Positions 55,750-64,000 of a DNA stretch of 64,000 bases are shown here, one piece after another. Position 1 is the first letter of the stretch. Each line of letters opens with the position of its first letter. Origin of the DNA: Serratia bockelmannii (GTDB taxonomy: Bacteria; Pseudomonadota; Gammaproteobacteria; Enterobacterales; Enterobacteriaceae). A program made the position numbers and the translations under genes. Where the stretch lies: positions 62,001 through 126,000 of the forward strand of contig NZ_VOUX01000006.1 of the NCBI RefSeq assembly GCF_008011855.1, given 5' to 3'. The notes beneath the pieces are model-generated. The model was given only the letters and a program-made list of their open reading frames with translations, had not been told where the DNA came from and made no database searches.

Positions 55750-56154
55750 ATGTCTTCGACCTTTATCGATAAGCTGGCGTTGATCGCGCTGAAAGATGAC
55801 AAAGTGGCGCTGGTGCGCTCACACAATAAGACGCTGTTTTATATGCCGGGCGGAAAGCGCGAAGCGGGCGAAACCGACGAACAGGCGCTGTGCCGCGAAA
55901 TCGACGAAGAGCTGACCGTTGCGCTGCTGTCGCAATCCATCGCGTTTTACGGCGAATTCACCGGCCCGGCGGACGGCAAGCAGGACGGCACCCAGGTGCG
56001 CATTCGCTGCTACCAGGCCGACTTTACCGGGCAGCTGCAGCCGGCCGCCGAAATCGCCGAGCTGAAGTGGTGCGACAGTCGCGATCTGCCGCAGTGCTCA
56101 CACGTCGCCGCGCTGATTTTGCACGATCTCAAGGCGCGTAACCTGATCAAGTGA
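55750..56154 (+). CDS. NUDIX hydrolase
   Basis: A 134-residue NUDIX-domain protein. The NUDIX box is present at about 34-57 as GGKREAGETDEQALCREIDEELTV; the catalytic glutamates (REIDEE) are intact, while the usual last Gly of the box is Thr. Members hydrolyse nucleoside diphosphate derivatives; the substrate is not predictable. There is no counterpart at this place in E. coli. It is followed by yieH 46 bp downstream and may be co-transcribed. Confidence 0.87.
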   Translation: MSSTFIDKLALIALKDDKVALVRSHNKTLFYMPGGKREAGETDEQALCREIDEELTVALLSQSIAFYGEFTGPADGKQDGTQVRIRCYQADFTGQLQPAAEIAELKWCDSRDLPQCSHVAALILHDLKARNLIK

Positions 56155-56200
56155 TCGCTGAGCGGCCTCAGCGGCGTTAACCCGAAGGAACCTGTCCCGC

Positions 56201-56869
56201 ATGAATCAGATTGACTGCATTTTGTTCGACTGCGATGGCACGCTGGTAGACAGCGAAGTGCTGTGCAGCAAAGCCTATGTGCACATGTTCGCCCACTACG
56301 GCATTCATCTGTCGCTGGAAGAGGTATTCAAGAAATACAAAGGGGTGAAGCTGTACGAGATCATCGATCGGGTCAACGCCGAGCAGGGCACTGACCTGGC
56401 CAAAGAGACACTGGAGCCGCTGTATCGGCAGGAAGTGGCGCGGTTGTTCGACAGCGAACTGCAACAGATTGCCGGCGCCCGCGAGCTGCTGGCGCAGATA
56501 ACGGTGCCTGTCTGCACCGTCTCCAACGGGCCGGTCAGCAAGATGCAGCATTCGCTCGGCCTAACCGGCATGCTGCCTTATTTTGATGACCGGTTATTCA
56601 GCGGCTATGACATTCAGCGCTGGAAGCCGGATCCGGCGATCGTGTTTCACGCCGCCGAACAGATGCAGGTGCCGGTGACGCGCTGCATCCTGGTGGACGA
56701 TTCGCCCGCCGGCGCGCAGGCCGGCATCCATGCCGGCATCCCGGTCTTTTACTTCTGCGCCGATCCGCATAACCCGCCGATTGACCACCCGCTGGTGACC
56801 ACGTTTGACGACCTGGCCCAACTGCCCGCGCTGTGGCGCGAACGAGGCTGGCGGCTCACGGCCGATTAA
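56201..56869 (+). CDS. yieH: 6-Phosphogluconate phosphatase YieH (HAD)
   Basis: A 222-residue HAD-IA phosphatase matching E. coli YieH (221), which prefers 6-phosphogluconate and purine nucleotides. Motif I is LFDCDGTLVDSEV, motif II is TVSNGP, the motif III Lys is in RWKPDPAIVF, and motif IV is CILVDDSPAGAQAG. A helical cap is inserted after motif I. Its stop overlaps the convergent permease stop by 4 bp. Confidence 0.94.
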   Translation: MNQIDCILFDCDGTLVDSEVLCSKAYVHMFAHYGIHLSLEEVFKKYKGVKLYEIIDRVNAEQGTDLAKETLEPLYRQEVARLFDSELQQIAGARELLAQITVPVCTVSNGPVSKMQHSLGLTGMLPYFDDRLFSGYDIQRWKPDPAIVFHAAEQMQVPVTRCILVDDSPAGAQAGIHAGIPVFYFCADPHNPPIDHPLVTTFDDLAQLPALWRERGWRLTAD

Positions 56870-57606
56870 CTGGCCGGCAACGGCGGCTTGTTGCGCCACC
56901 AGCGCCAGGACCGTTTCAGCGCGCGGGTTTGCGCGCCGAAGCGGCGGTTGACCGCGTTGGCCAACAGATCGAGCGCCAGGCAGAACACGAAATAAACCAG
57001 CGCCACAAACAGGAACACTTCCATCGGATAGACCATGCTGCGGTTGTTGACCTGGGTCGCCAGGAAGGTCAATTCGCCAACGCCGACGATATAAGCCAAC
57101 GAGGTGTCTTTGATCAGAGAAATCCACTGGTTGATGAACGACGGCACCATCATGCGCAGCGCCTGCGGCAGCACGATCATGCGCAGCGTCTGCCAGCGCG
57201 TCAGCCCCAGAGAAAGCCCGGCCTGCCACTGGCCGGGGCCGATCGCGGCGATGCCGGCCTTCACCGCATGGGCCAGATAGGCCGAGGCGATCAACGCCAG
57301 CGCGCACACCACGGTGGTGATTTCCGGGATCTCGACGCCAAACACCATCGGCAGCAGGAAATAGGTCCAGAAGATCAGCATGATGACCGGAATGGCGCGG
57401 AAAAAGCCCAACACCGCCGCCAGCAGCCCGGCGGCGACACCGCGTGACATCGCCAGCGCCACGCCGAGTAAGGTGCCGAGCACCGCCGAGGCCACGCCGG
57501 CCATCAGGCTGATCGCCAACGTCAGCGCCGCGCCGCCCAGCGGCCCGTCCGGCCAGGTGCCCCACAGCAGGTAACCCAGGTTGTCGTGAATCACGCTGAA
57601 ATCCAT
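56866..57606 (-). CDS. Polar amino acid ABC transporter permease (second subunit)
   Basis: A 246-residue HisM/GltK-type inner-membrane permease with about five helices. The cytoplasmic EAA loop is reasonably conserved (GLSLGLTRWQTLRMIVLPQALRMMVPSFINQW). Last gene of a three-gene unit: substrate-binding protein, permease, permease. ATG 57606 has GGAGG upstream and begins one base after the previous gene. No ATP-binding subunit gene is present, so the ATPase must come from elsewhere. Confidence 0.9.
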   Translation of the reverse strand: MDFSVIHDNLGYLLWGTWPDGPLGGAALTLAISLMAGVASAVLGTLLGVALAMSRGVAAGLLAAVLGFFRAIPVIMLIFWTYFLLPMVFGVEIPEITTVVCALALIASAYLAHAVKAGIAAIGPGQWQAGLSLGLTRWQTLRMIVLPQALRMMVPSFINQWISLIKDTSLAYIVGVGELTFLATQVNNRSMVYPMEVFLFVALVYFVFCLALDLLANAVNRRFGAQTRALKRSWRWWRNKPPLPAS

Positions 57607-57607
57607 C

Positions 57608-58321
57608 TCAATGTCCTCCCAGCGGTTTACGCTGTTGTCGCCACATGCCCCAACCTTCCAGCAGCGCGATGATGGCGATATACAGCACCGTCGCCACGCC
57701 GAACGCCTGGAAGGTGCGCAGGGTTTCGGTTTCGACCTGACGCGAGGCGTAAGAGAGTTCGGCAACGCCGATCGCCATGGTCAGCGACGAGTTCTTGATC
57801 ACGTTCATGTATTGCCCCAGCAGCGGCGGCAGCGCGATTTTCAGCGCCTGCGGCAACACCACGTAGCGCATCGCCTGCCAGCCGGTCAGTCCCAGCGCCT
57901 GAGCGGCATATTTCTGCCCGCCAGCGACGCCGCGAATGCCGGAGCGGATCTCTTCGGCGATAAAGGCGGTGGAGTAGAGCGTCAGGCCAAAGAAACCGGC
58001 GAGAAACTCGAACGACGGCCACTCAAGCGGGCCGACCTGATGTGAGCTGTTCAGCCACTGCATGGCGGCGGACGGCAGGATCTGCCCGGCGGCGAAGTAC
58101 CAGAAAAACAGCTGCACCAGCAGCGGCGTATTGCGAAACAGCGAGCTGTGCCCCATCGCCAGCCAACGCAACGGCCGCAGGCTGCTGTCGCGCATCGCCG
58201 CCAGCACAAAGCCCAGCAACGTGGCCGCCAGGCCCGCGCAGGCGGAAAGCCACAGCGTCAGCAGAAAGCCATGCCACAGCCAGCTCAGGTATTGCGGCGC
58301 CAGCAGCCAGTCCAGGTTCAT
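57608..58321 (-). CDS. Polar amino acid ABC transporter permease (first subunit)
   Basis: A 237-residue HisQ/GltJ-type permease with about five helices. Family motifs are SLFRNTPLLVQLFFWYFA, YSTAFIAEEIRSGIRGV and the EAA loop QALGLTGWQAMRYVVLPQALKIALPPL. It forms the membrane channel with the neighbouring permease. ATG 58321 follows AAGGATTG; the frame to 58348 is rejected. It follows the binding-protein gene after a strong hairpin. Confidence 0.9.
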   Translation of the reverse strand: MNLDWLLAPQYLSWLWHGFLLTLWLSACAGLAATLLGFVLAAMRDSSLRPLRWLAMGHSSLFRNTPLLVQLFFWYFAAGQILPSAAMQWLNSSHQVGPLEWPSFEFLAGFFGLTLYSTAFIAEEIRSGIRGVAGGQKYAAQALGLTGWQAMRYVVLPQALKIALPPLLGQYMNVIKNSSLTMAIGVAELSYASRQVETETLRTFQAFGVATVLYIAIIALLEGWGMWRQQRKPLGGH

Positions 58322-58350
58322 GTTCAATCCTTGTCTTGCAGAATGCATCA

Positions 58351-58372
58351 GGGGCGCAGCAAGCTGCGCCCC
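58351..58372 (-). repeat. Intercistronic hairpin (16-bp palindrome core)
   Basis: GGGGCGCAG (58351-58359), loop CAAG, CTGCGCCCC (58364-58372). It lies between the binding-protein gene and the first permease gene and probably lowers expression of the permeases or protects the upstream mRNA. Its core GCGCAGCAAGCTGCGC also occurs at 8809-8824. Confidence 0.7.
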
Positions 58373-58402
58373 TCCGTGCCTATCTCACCGCAAGCGGTTA
58401 AG

Positions 58403-59242
58403 TCAGGCTTTTGGTTGCTGATCCAAAGGCGCGATTTTGAAATCGCCGCGCGGTTGAGCGGATTTGGTTTCCGGCCCGAACCAGCGATCGTAAATCTTAA
58501 CCGCTTCGCCGTCGTTTTCCAGCTTGATCAGCGTCTCGTTCACCGCAGCGGTCAGGCGATCTTCGCCCTTGGGAATGCCGACCCCCTGATACTCTTTGGT
58601 CAGGCTGAACGGCGAAATTTCAAACTCCGCCTTTTGCGCCGCCGGCAGGTTGCCGAGCAGGCCGACCAGCTTGGCGTCGTCCTGAGTGATCGCCTGCACG
58701 TTGCCGTTACGCAGCGCCACGAACGCCAGCGGGGTATCATCGTAGGAGATCACTTTCGCCGTCGGGAAACGCTCGCGCAGGGTGATTTCCTGCACCGTGC
58801 CCTTGTCCGCGCCGATGCGCAGTTTCTTGATGTCTTCCGGCGTTTTCAGCACGCCTTTACGGGCGATGAATTTCTGCCCAGTGGCGAAGTACGGCACGCT
58901 GAAGTTCACTTCCTTGGCGCGCTCGTCGGTAATGGTGAAGTTGGCGGCAATCAGGTCAACCTTCTTCGACACCAGCAGCGGAATGCGGTTGGCCGGGTTG
59001 GTGGCGCGCAGCTCCACTTTCACCCCCAGCGCTTTGCCGATCGCGTCGGCGACGTCCACATCGTAGCCCACCAGCTTCTTGCTCTGCGGATCGATGTAGC
59101 CGAACGGCGGGTTACTGTCGAACACCGCGATGCGCACCACGCCGGCTTGCTTGATATCGTCAAGTTTGTCCGCGTGCGCGGCGCCGGCGGCGAAACCGGT
59201 CAGACTGGCTAACAACGTTAAGGCCAAAGCGCGATGTTTCAT
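58403..59242 (-). CDS. Polar amino acid ABC transporter substrate-binding protein
   Basis: A 279-residue periplasmic binding protein of family 3 (GltI/HisJ-like). It has a signal peptide (about 1-24, ending AHA). Family-3 signatures are VVRIAVFDSNPPFGYIDPQSKKLVGYDVDVADAIGKAL and VDLIAANFTITDERAKEVNFSVPY, with the ligand-phase GADKGTVQEI. Overall it resembles glutamate/aspartate binders, but the ligand is uncertain. First gene of the three-gene importer unit, preceded by AGGAGCT. Confidence 0.92.
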   Translation of the reverse strand: MKHRALALTLLASLTGFAAGAAHADKLDDIKQAGVVRIAVFDSNPPFGYIDPQSKKLVGYDVDVADAIGKALGVKVELRATNPANRIPLLVSKKVDLIAANFTITDERAKEVNFSVPYFATGQKFIARKGVLKTPEDIKKLRIGADKGTVQEITLRERFPTAKVISYDDTPLAFVALRNGNVQAITQDDAKLVGLLGNLPAAQKAEFEISPFSLTKEYQGVGIPKGEDRLTAAVNETLIKLENDGEAVKIYDRWFGPETKSAQPRGDFKIAPLDQQPKA

Positions 59243-59365
59243 AGAAAGCTCCTAAGTGGTTGATGTCCTGCTGGCGGATAAGCTAGCAAGCGCCACATAG
59301 GTCAGGAAATAATATAAAAAGCTATATTTATAACCTTTTTATCTTTACGCGTTTAAGATGGAATA

Positions 59366-59387
59366 AAGGCGCGGGAAACCGCGCCTT
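59366..59387 (-). terminator. Terminator of the pst-phoU operon
   Basis: AAGGCGCGG (59366-59374), loop GAAA, CCGCGCCTT (59379-59387). On the minus strand the stem is followed by TATTCC, just after phoU. Confidence 0.75.
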
Positions 59388-59410
59388 GGGAGGATATTAC
59401 CCGGAAAGGG

Positions 59411-60145
59411 TTAGTCATCTTTTTCGTCTTTACCGCCCGGAGACAGCAGCTTTTCCAGGGCGTCGCCGCCCAAATGACGGAAATCCTGCCCTTTGACGAA
59501 ATAGAAGATAAATTCGCAGATGTTCTGGCAGCGATCGCCGATACGCTCGATAGAACGGGCGCAGAACAGCGCGGTCAGCACGCTCGGAATGGTGCGCGAA
59601 TCTTCCATCATGTAGGTCATCAGCTGACGCACGATGCCTTCGTATTCCTGGTCGACCTTTTTATCTTCCCGGTAAATACGGATCGCCTCGTCCAGATCCA
59701 TGCGCGCGAAGGCGTCCAGCACGTCGTGCAGCATCTGCACGGTGTGGCGCCCCAGCGACTCCAGGCTGACCAGCAGCGGCTGGTGCTGGTGCGAGAACTT
59801 CTCCAGCGCGGTGCGGCAGATCTTGTCCGCCACGTCGCCGATGCGCTCCAGCTCGGAAATGGTTTTGATGATCGCCATCACCAGACGCAGATCGCTGGCG
59901 GTCGGCTGGCGCTTGGCGATAATGCGCACGCAGGCTTCATCGATCGCCACTTCCATCATGTTGACCTTGGCGTCGCCTTCGATCACGCGCTTGGCCAGCT
60001 CGCCATCCTGATTGTGCATCGCGGTGATGGCGTCGGTCAGCTGCTGCTCCACCAGCCCGCCCATGGTCAGCACCTGGGTGCGGATATGCTCGAGCTCTGC
60101 GTTGAACTGGCCGGAAATGTGTTTGTTTAAATTCAGGTTATCCAT
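59411..60145 (-). CDS. phoU: Phosphate signalling regulator PhoU
   Basis: A 244-residue cytoplasmic protein that links the Pst transporter to PhoR and represses the Pho response when phosphate is ample. Two PhoU repeats are visible, each with the metal-binding pattern ([14 protein letters not shown] and [15 protein letters not shown]). The N-terminus [19 protein letters not shown] matches E. coli. ATG 60145 is 11 bp after pstB; the frame to 60160 starts with TTG and is rejected. Last gene of pstSCAB-phoU. Confidence 0.97.
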   Translation of the reverse strand: MDNLNLNKHISGQFNAELEHIRTQVLTMGGLVEQQLTDAITAMHNQDGELAKRVIEGDAKVNMMEVAIDEACVRIIAKRQPTASDLRLVMAIIKTISELERIGDVADKICRTALEKFSHQHQPLLVSLESLGRHTVQMLHDVLDAFARMDLDEAIRIYREDKKVDQEYEGIVRQLMTYMMEDSRTIPSVLTALFCARSIERIGDRCQNICEFIFYFVKGQDFRHLGGDALEKLLSPGGKDEKDD

Positions 60146-60156
60146 GATGCTTCCTA

Positions 60157-60981
<825 letters not shown>

Positions 60982-61872
60982 TTATGAATGCTTTTTCTTG
61001 GCGAAAACCACGCGCGCCAGGATATTCAGTAACAGTACGCACAGGGTGATCAACAGCACCCCGGCCCAGGCCAGCTGTTGCCATTCGGCGAACGGGCTCA
61101 TGGCGAATTTGAAGATGGTCACCGGCAGGTTGGCGATCGGCTGCATCAGGTCGGTGCTCCAGAACTGGTTCGACAGTGAAGTGAACAGCAGCGGTGCGGT
61201 TTCCCCCGCGATGCGTGCAATCGCCAGCAGCACGCCGGTGATGATGCCGGACACCGACGCCTTCAGCGTGATGGCGGAAATCATGCGCCATTTCGGCGTA
61301 CCCAGGGCATAAGCGGCCTCGCGCAGCGTATCCGGTACCAGTTTCAGCATGTTCTCGGTGGTACGAATGACGATCGGCACCTGCAGCAGCGCCAGCGCCA
61401 CGATGCCGGCCCAGCCGGAGAAGTGTTCCATCTTCGCCACCACGATGGTGTAAACGAACAGGCCCACCACGATCGACGGTGCGGACAAAAGAATGTCGTT
61501 GATAAAGCGGATCACTTCCGCCAGCCAGGATTTACGGCCGTATTCCGCCAGGTAGATGCCGGCCATGATGCCCAGCGGCGTACCGAAAAGGGTCGCCCAC
61601 AGGATCAACAGGCCGCTGCCGGCGATAGCGTTGGCCAAGCCGCCGCCTGCGGTATTCGGCGGCGGGGTCATCTCGGTGAACAGCGCCAGCGACATGCCGT
61701 CGAAGCCTTTGGTGACGGTGGCGATCAGGATCCAGATCAGCCAGAACAACCCGAACGCCATGGTCGCCATCGACAGGAACAGCGCGAGGCGGTTTTTCTG
61801 CCGGCGCCAGGCCTGCATTTTGCGGCGGCTTTCCGCCAGAACGACTGCGTTTTGCATATCCATCGTCGCCAT
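60982..61872 (-). CDS. pstA: Phosphate ABC transporter permease PstA
   Basis: A 296-residue inner-membrane permease, the same length as E. coli PstA, with about six helices. Conserved segments are [22 protein letters not shown] and the EAA-like loop [24 protein letters not shown]. It forms the channel with PstC. ATG 61872 begins one base after the pstC stop. The short N-terminal extension of the longest frame is rejected. Confidence 0.97.
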   Translation of the reverse strand: MATMDMQNAVVLAESRRKMQAWRRQKNRLALFLSMATMAFGLFWLIWILIATVTKGFDGMSLALFTEMTPPPNTAGGGLANAIAGSGLLILWATLFGTPLGIMAGIYLAEYGRKSWLAEVIRFINDILLSAPSIVVGLFVYTIVVAKMEHFSGWAGIVALALLQVPIVIRTTENMLKLVPDTLREAAYALGTPKWRMISAITLKASVSGIITGVLLAIARIAGETAPLLFTSLSNQFWSTDLMQPIANLPVTIFKFAMSPFAEWQQLAWAGVLLITLCVLLLNILARVVFAKKKHS

Positions 61873-61873
61873 G

Positions 61874-62830
61874 TTAACGCCCCTCATTCTTGGCCAGACG
61901 CATGATCATCAGTTTCGACAGCGCCAGCACGATAAAGGTGATAACAAACAGAATCAGGCCCAGCTCCATCAACGCGGCGGTGTGCACGCCGGACTCAGCT
62001 TCGGCGAATTCGTTGGCCAGCGCCGAGGTGATGCTGTTGCCCGGCATATACAGCGAAGCGCTGTCGAGCTGGTAGGTGTTGCCGATGATAAAGGTCACCG
62101 CCATGGTTTCCCCCAGCGCACGGCCCAGGCCCAGCATCACGCCGCCGATGACGCCGTTTTTGGTGAACGGCAGCACGATGCGCCAGATGACTTCCCAAGT
62201 GGTGCAGCCGATGCCGTAGGCCGACTCTTTCATCATTACCGGCGTCTGTTCGAACACGTCGCGCATCACCGCGGCGATGTAAGGAATGATCATGATCGCC
62301 AGGATCACCCCGGCGGCCAGGATACCGATGCCGAAGGCCGGGCCGGAGAACAGCTCGCCGACGATAGGAATGCCCGACAGCACGTCGCCCACCGGCGTCT
62401 GGAAGTATTCGGCGAACAGCGGGGCGAACACAAACAGGCCCCACATGCCGTAGACGATGCTTGGGATGGCCGCCAGCAGCTCAATGGCGATGCCCAGCGG
62501 CCGCTTCAACCAGTTCGGCGCCAGTTCGGTCAGGAACAGCGCGATGCCGAAACTCACCGGCACGGCGATGATCAGCGCGATGAGCGAGGTGACCACGGTA
62601 CCGTAGATCGGCACCAGCGCGCCGAACTGCTCCGCCGGTGCGTCCCACTCTTTGGTCCACAGGAAGGCGAAGCCGAATTTCTGCATGCTTGGCCAGGAGG
62701 CGAAGATCAGCGAAACGATGATGCCGCCCAGCAACAATAGGGTAATCAGCGCAGCCAGTCTCACCAGCGCGCTGAAAATGATGTCACCGTTTTTGCCCGG
62801 TGCTTTGATGGTCGGCTTGTACTCAGCCAT
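61874..62830 (-). CDS. pstC: Phosphate ABC transporter permease PstC
   Basis: A 318-residue inner-membrane permease (E. coli 319) with about six helices. Recognisable parts are [30 protein letters not shown]-free loop [16 protein letters not shown], and the EAA-like loop [28 protein letters not shown]. Second gene of the pst operon, separated from pstS by a strong hairpin. Confidence 0.97.
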   Translation of the reverse strand: MAEYKPTIKAPGKNGDIIFSALVRLAALITLLLLGGIIVSLIFASWPSMQKFGFAFLWTKEWDAPAEQFGALVPIYGTVVTSLIALIIAVPVSFGIALFLTELAPNWLKRPLGIAIELLAAIPSIVYGMWGLFVFAPLFAEYFQTPVGDVLSGIPIVGELFSGPAFGIGILAAGVILAIMIIPYIAAVMRDVFEQTPVMMKESAYGIGCTTWEVIWRIVLPFTKNGVIGGVMLGLGRALGETMAVTFIIGNTYQLDSASLYMPGNSITSALANEFAEAESGVHTAALMELGLILFVITFIVLALSKLMIMRLAKNEGR

Positions 62831-62891
62831 AGATTACTCTCTGTTTGAACCCTGGCAGCCCCAACCGGGATCGGAGCCTGAAGAACTGTGT

Positions 62892-62914
62892 GGGGCGCGG
62901 CGAACCCGCGCCCC
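62892..62914 (-). repeat. Intercistronic hairpin between pstS and pstC
   Basis: GGGGCGCGG (62892-62900), loop CGAAC, CCGCGCCCC (62906-62914). There is no T tract. It would allow higher expression of the binding protein than of the downstream subunits. Confidence 0.7.
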
Positions 62915-62921
62915 TGCGTTG

Positions 62922-63962
62922 TTAGTACAGCGCTTTACCTGAACTGTCTTTTACGTTGGTTTTCCAGGCCGCGCGCACCTGCTCAACCACTTCTGTCGGC
63001 AGGGTGGCGTAATCCAGCTCGTTCGCCTGCTTGGCGCCGGTTTTATAAGCCCAGTCGAAGAACTTCAGCACTTCGGCACCCTGAGCAGGGTTTTTCTGCT
63101 CTTTGTGCACCAAAATGAAGGTGGTGGAGGTGATTGGCCACACGTTGTCGCCTTTCTGGTCAGTCAGATCCTGAGCGAAGGTCTTGCTCCAATCCACGCC
63201 TTTGGCCGCGTTGCTGAAGCTCTCTTCGGTCGGGCTAACCGGTTTGCCGTCGGCGGATACCAGCTTGGTGTAAGCCAGGTTATTCTGTTTGGCGTAAGCG
63301 TATTCTACGTAGCCGATAGAGCCAGGCAGACGCTGAACGAAGGCGGCGATGCCGTCGTTGCCTTTGCCGCCCAGACCGGTCGGCCAGTTAACGGTAGAAC
63401 CGGCGCCAATCTTCTCTTTCCACTGCGCGTTGGCCTTGGACAGGTAGCTGGTAAACACGAACGAGGTGCCGGAACCGTCGGCGCGGCGCACTACGGCGAT
63501 GTTCTGGTCAGGCAGTTTCACGCCAGGGTTCAGCTTGGTGATAGCCGGATCGTTCCACTTTTTGACGTTGCCCAGGTAGATATCGCCCAGGGTTTTACCG
63601 TCCAGCGTCAGTTCGCCGGATTTGATGCCCGGGATATTCACCGCCAGTACCACGCCGCCGATCACGGTCGGGAACTGGAACAGGCCATCGGCCGCCAGTT
63701 TGTCGTCAGACAGCGGAGCATCGGAAGCGCCAAAGTCAACGGTGTTGGCCACGATTTGCTTCACGCCGCCAGAGGAGCCGATGCCCTGATAGTTAACTTT
63801 GTTGCCGGTTTCTTTCTGATAAGAATCTGCCCACTTAGCGTAAACCGGAGCGGGGAATGTCGCACCTGCACCGGTCAGGCTGGCAGCAGCGAACGCGGAC
63901 ACGGCGGTCAGGGAGAAGGTCGCTGCCACAATACTGGCGACGGTGGTACGCATCAGTTTCAT
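62922..63962 (-). CDS. pstS: Periplasmic phosphate-binding protein PstS
   Basis: A 346-residue high-affinity phosphate-binding protein (E. coli PstS 346). It has a signal peptide (about 1-26, ending AFA). Phosphate-contact segments are [37 protein letters not shown] and [27 protein letters not shown] precedes ATG 63962. It is the first gene of pstSCAB-phoU; Pho boxes and promoter are expected just beyond the right edge and are not visible here. Confidence 0.98.
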   Translation of the reverse strand: MKLMRTTVASIVAATFSLTAVSAFAAASLTGAGATFPAPVYAKWADSYQKETGNKVNYQGIGSSGGVKQIVANTVDFGASDAPLSDDKLAADGLFQFPTVIGGVVLAVNIPGIKSGELTLDGKTLGDIYLGNVKKWNDPAITKLNPGVKLPDQNIAVVRRADGSGTSFVFTSYLSKANAQWKEKIGAGSTVNWPTGLGGKGNDGIAAFVQRLPGSIGYVEYAYAKQNNLAYTKLVSADGKPVSPTEESFSNAAKGVDWSKTFAQDLTDQKGDNVWPITSTTFILVHKEQKNPAQGAEVLKFFDWAYKTGAKQANELDYATLPTEVVEQVRAAWKTNVKDSSGKALY

Positions 63963-64000
63963 AATCCCTCCTAATGGGATACTTAAAATCGACTTCGAGT
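63963..64000 (-). other. pstS ribosome-binding site and truncated leader
   Basis: Only 38 bp remain before the edge. They hold the pstS Shine-Dalgarno AGGAGGG and part of the leader. No Pho box is seen in this remnant. Confidence 0.7.

Overview
The window is a chromosomal segment of a GC-rich gammaproteobacterium of the Enterobacterales, most likely Serratia (S. marcescens-like). Protein sequences and gene order follow the E. coli K-12 backbone closely: mtlA-mtlD-mltR-yibL, glyQ-glyS, tag-yiaC, yiaD, ghrB, malS-avtA, yidE-ibpB-ibpA-yidQ-yidR, yidA-gyrB-recF-dnaN-dnaA, rpmH-rnpA-yidD-yidC-mnmE, yieE-chrR-adeP-yieH and phoU-pstBACS. Non-E. coli genes sit between these blocks. I see no rRNA, tRNA, IS element, prophage or CRISPR array. 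The species assignment is an inference from recognised proteins, not from a search.

Layout. 1-8.2 kb: the 5' part of the selenoprotein formate dehydrogenase fdoG (in-frame UGA plus SECIS hairpin), sodA behind a Fur-like box, a chemoreceptor, yiiM, a methyltransferase, yibL, and a MocR regulator divergent from a LysE-type exporter. 8.2-12.5 kb: the mannitol operon mtlA-mtlD-mltR behind four CRP sites. 12.5-17.2 kb: yiaF, glycyl-tRNA synthetase (glyQS), and an AT-rich gap with a possible small RNA and a gene remnant. 17.3-21.4 kb: a GDSL autotransporter esterase, tag-yiaC and yiaD. 21.5-27 kb: a 2-ketogluconate gene set (LacI/PtxS-type regulator, kguE, kguK, kguT, ghrB) with a PtxS-type operator, followed by a 50-residue small gene. 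27.2-31.4 kb: malS, avtA and a ribbon-helix-helix/PIN toxin-antitoxin pair. 31.4-36.1 kb: yidE, the small heat-shock operon ibpAB with a sigma-32 promoter and thermometer-like leaders, yidQ and yidR. 36.6-38.5 kb: an overlapping dehydratase/ornithine-cyclodeaminase-like pair. 38.5-50 kb: the replication and ribosome/membrane core from yidA to mnmE, with a cluster of twelve GATC sites and DnaA boxes between dnaA and rpmH. 50.1-56.9 kb: an orphan lysine/ornithine N-hydroxylase where E. coli has tnaCAB-mdtL-yidZ, the divergent PPTase-like yieE, chrR, an exported hydrolase-like protein, adeP, a NUDIX gene and yieH. 56.9-64 kb: a polar amino acid ABC importer without an ATPase gene, then phoU-pstB-pstA-pstC-pstS; the pstS promoter lies beyond the right edge.

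Working together: mannitol is imported and phosphorylated by MtlA, oxidised by MtlD and controlled by MltR and CRP. 2-Ketogluconate is taken up, phosphorylated and reduced by the kgu/ghrB genes towards 6-phosphogluconate. The Pst/PhoU genes take up phosphate and report its level. IbpA and IbpB hold heat-aggregated proteins. DnaA-DnaN-RecF-GyrB form the classic replication operon. The least explained parts are the N-hydroxylase/PPTase neighbourhood (50.1-52.4 kb), the promoter-terminator unit near 17.1 kb, and the exported hydrolase-fold protein without its nucleophile.
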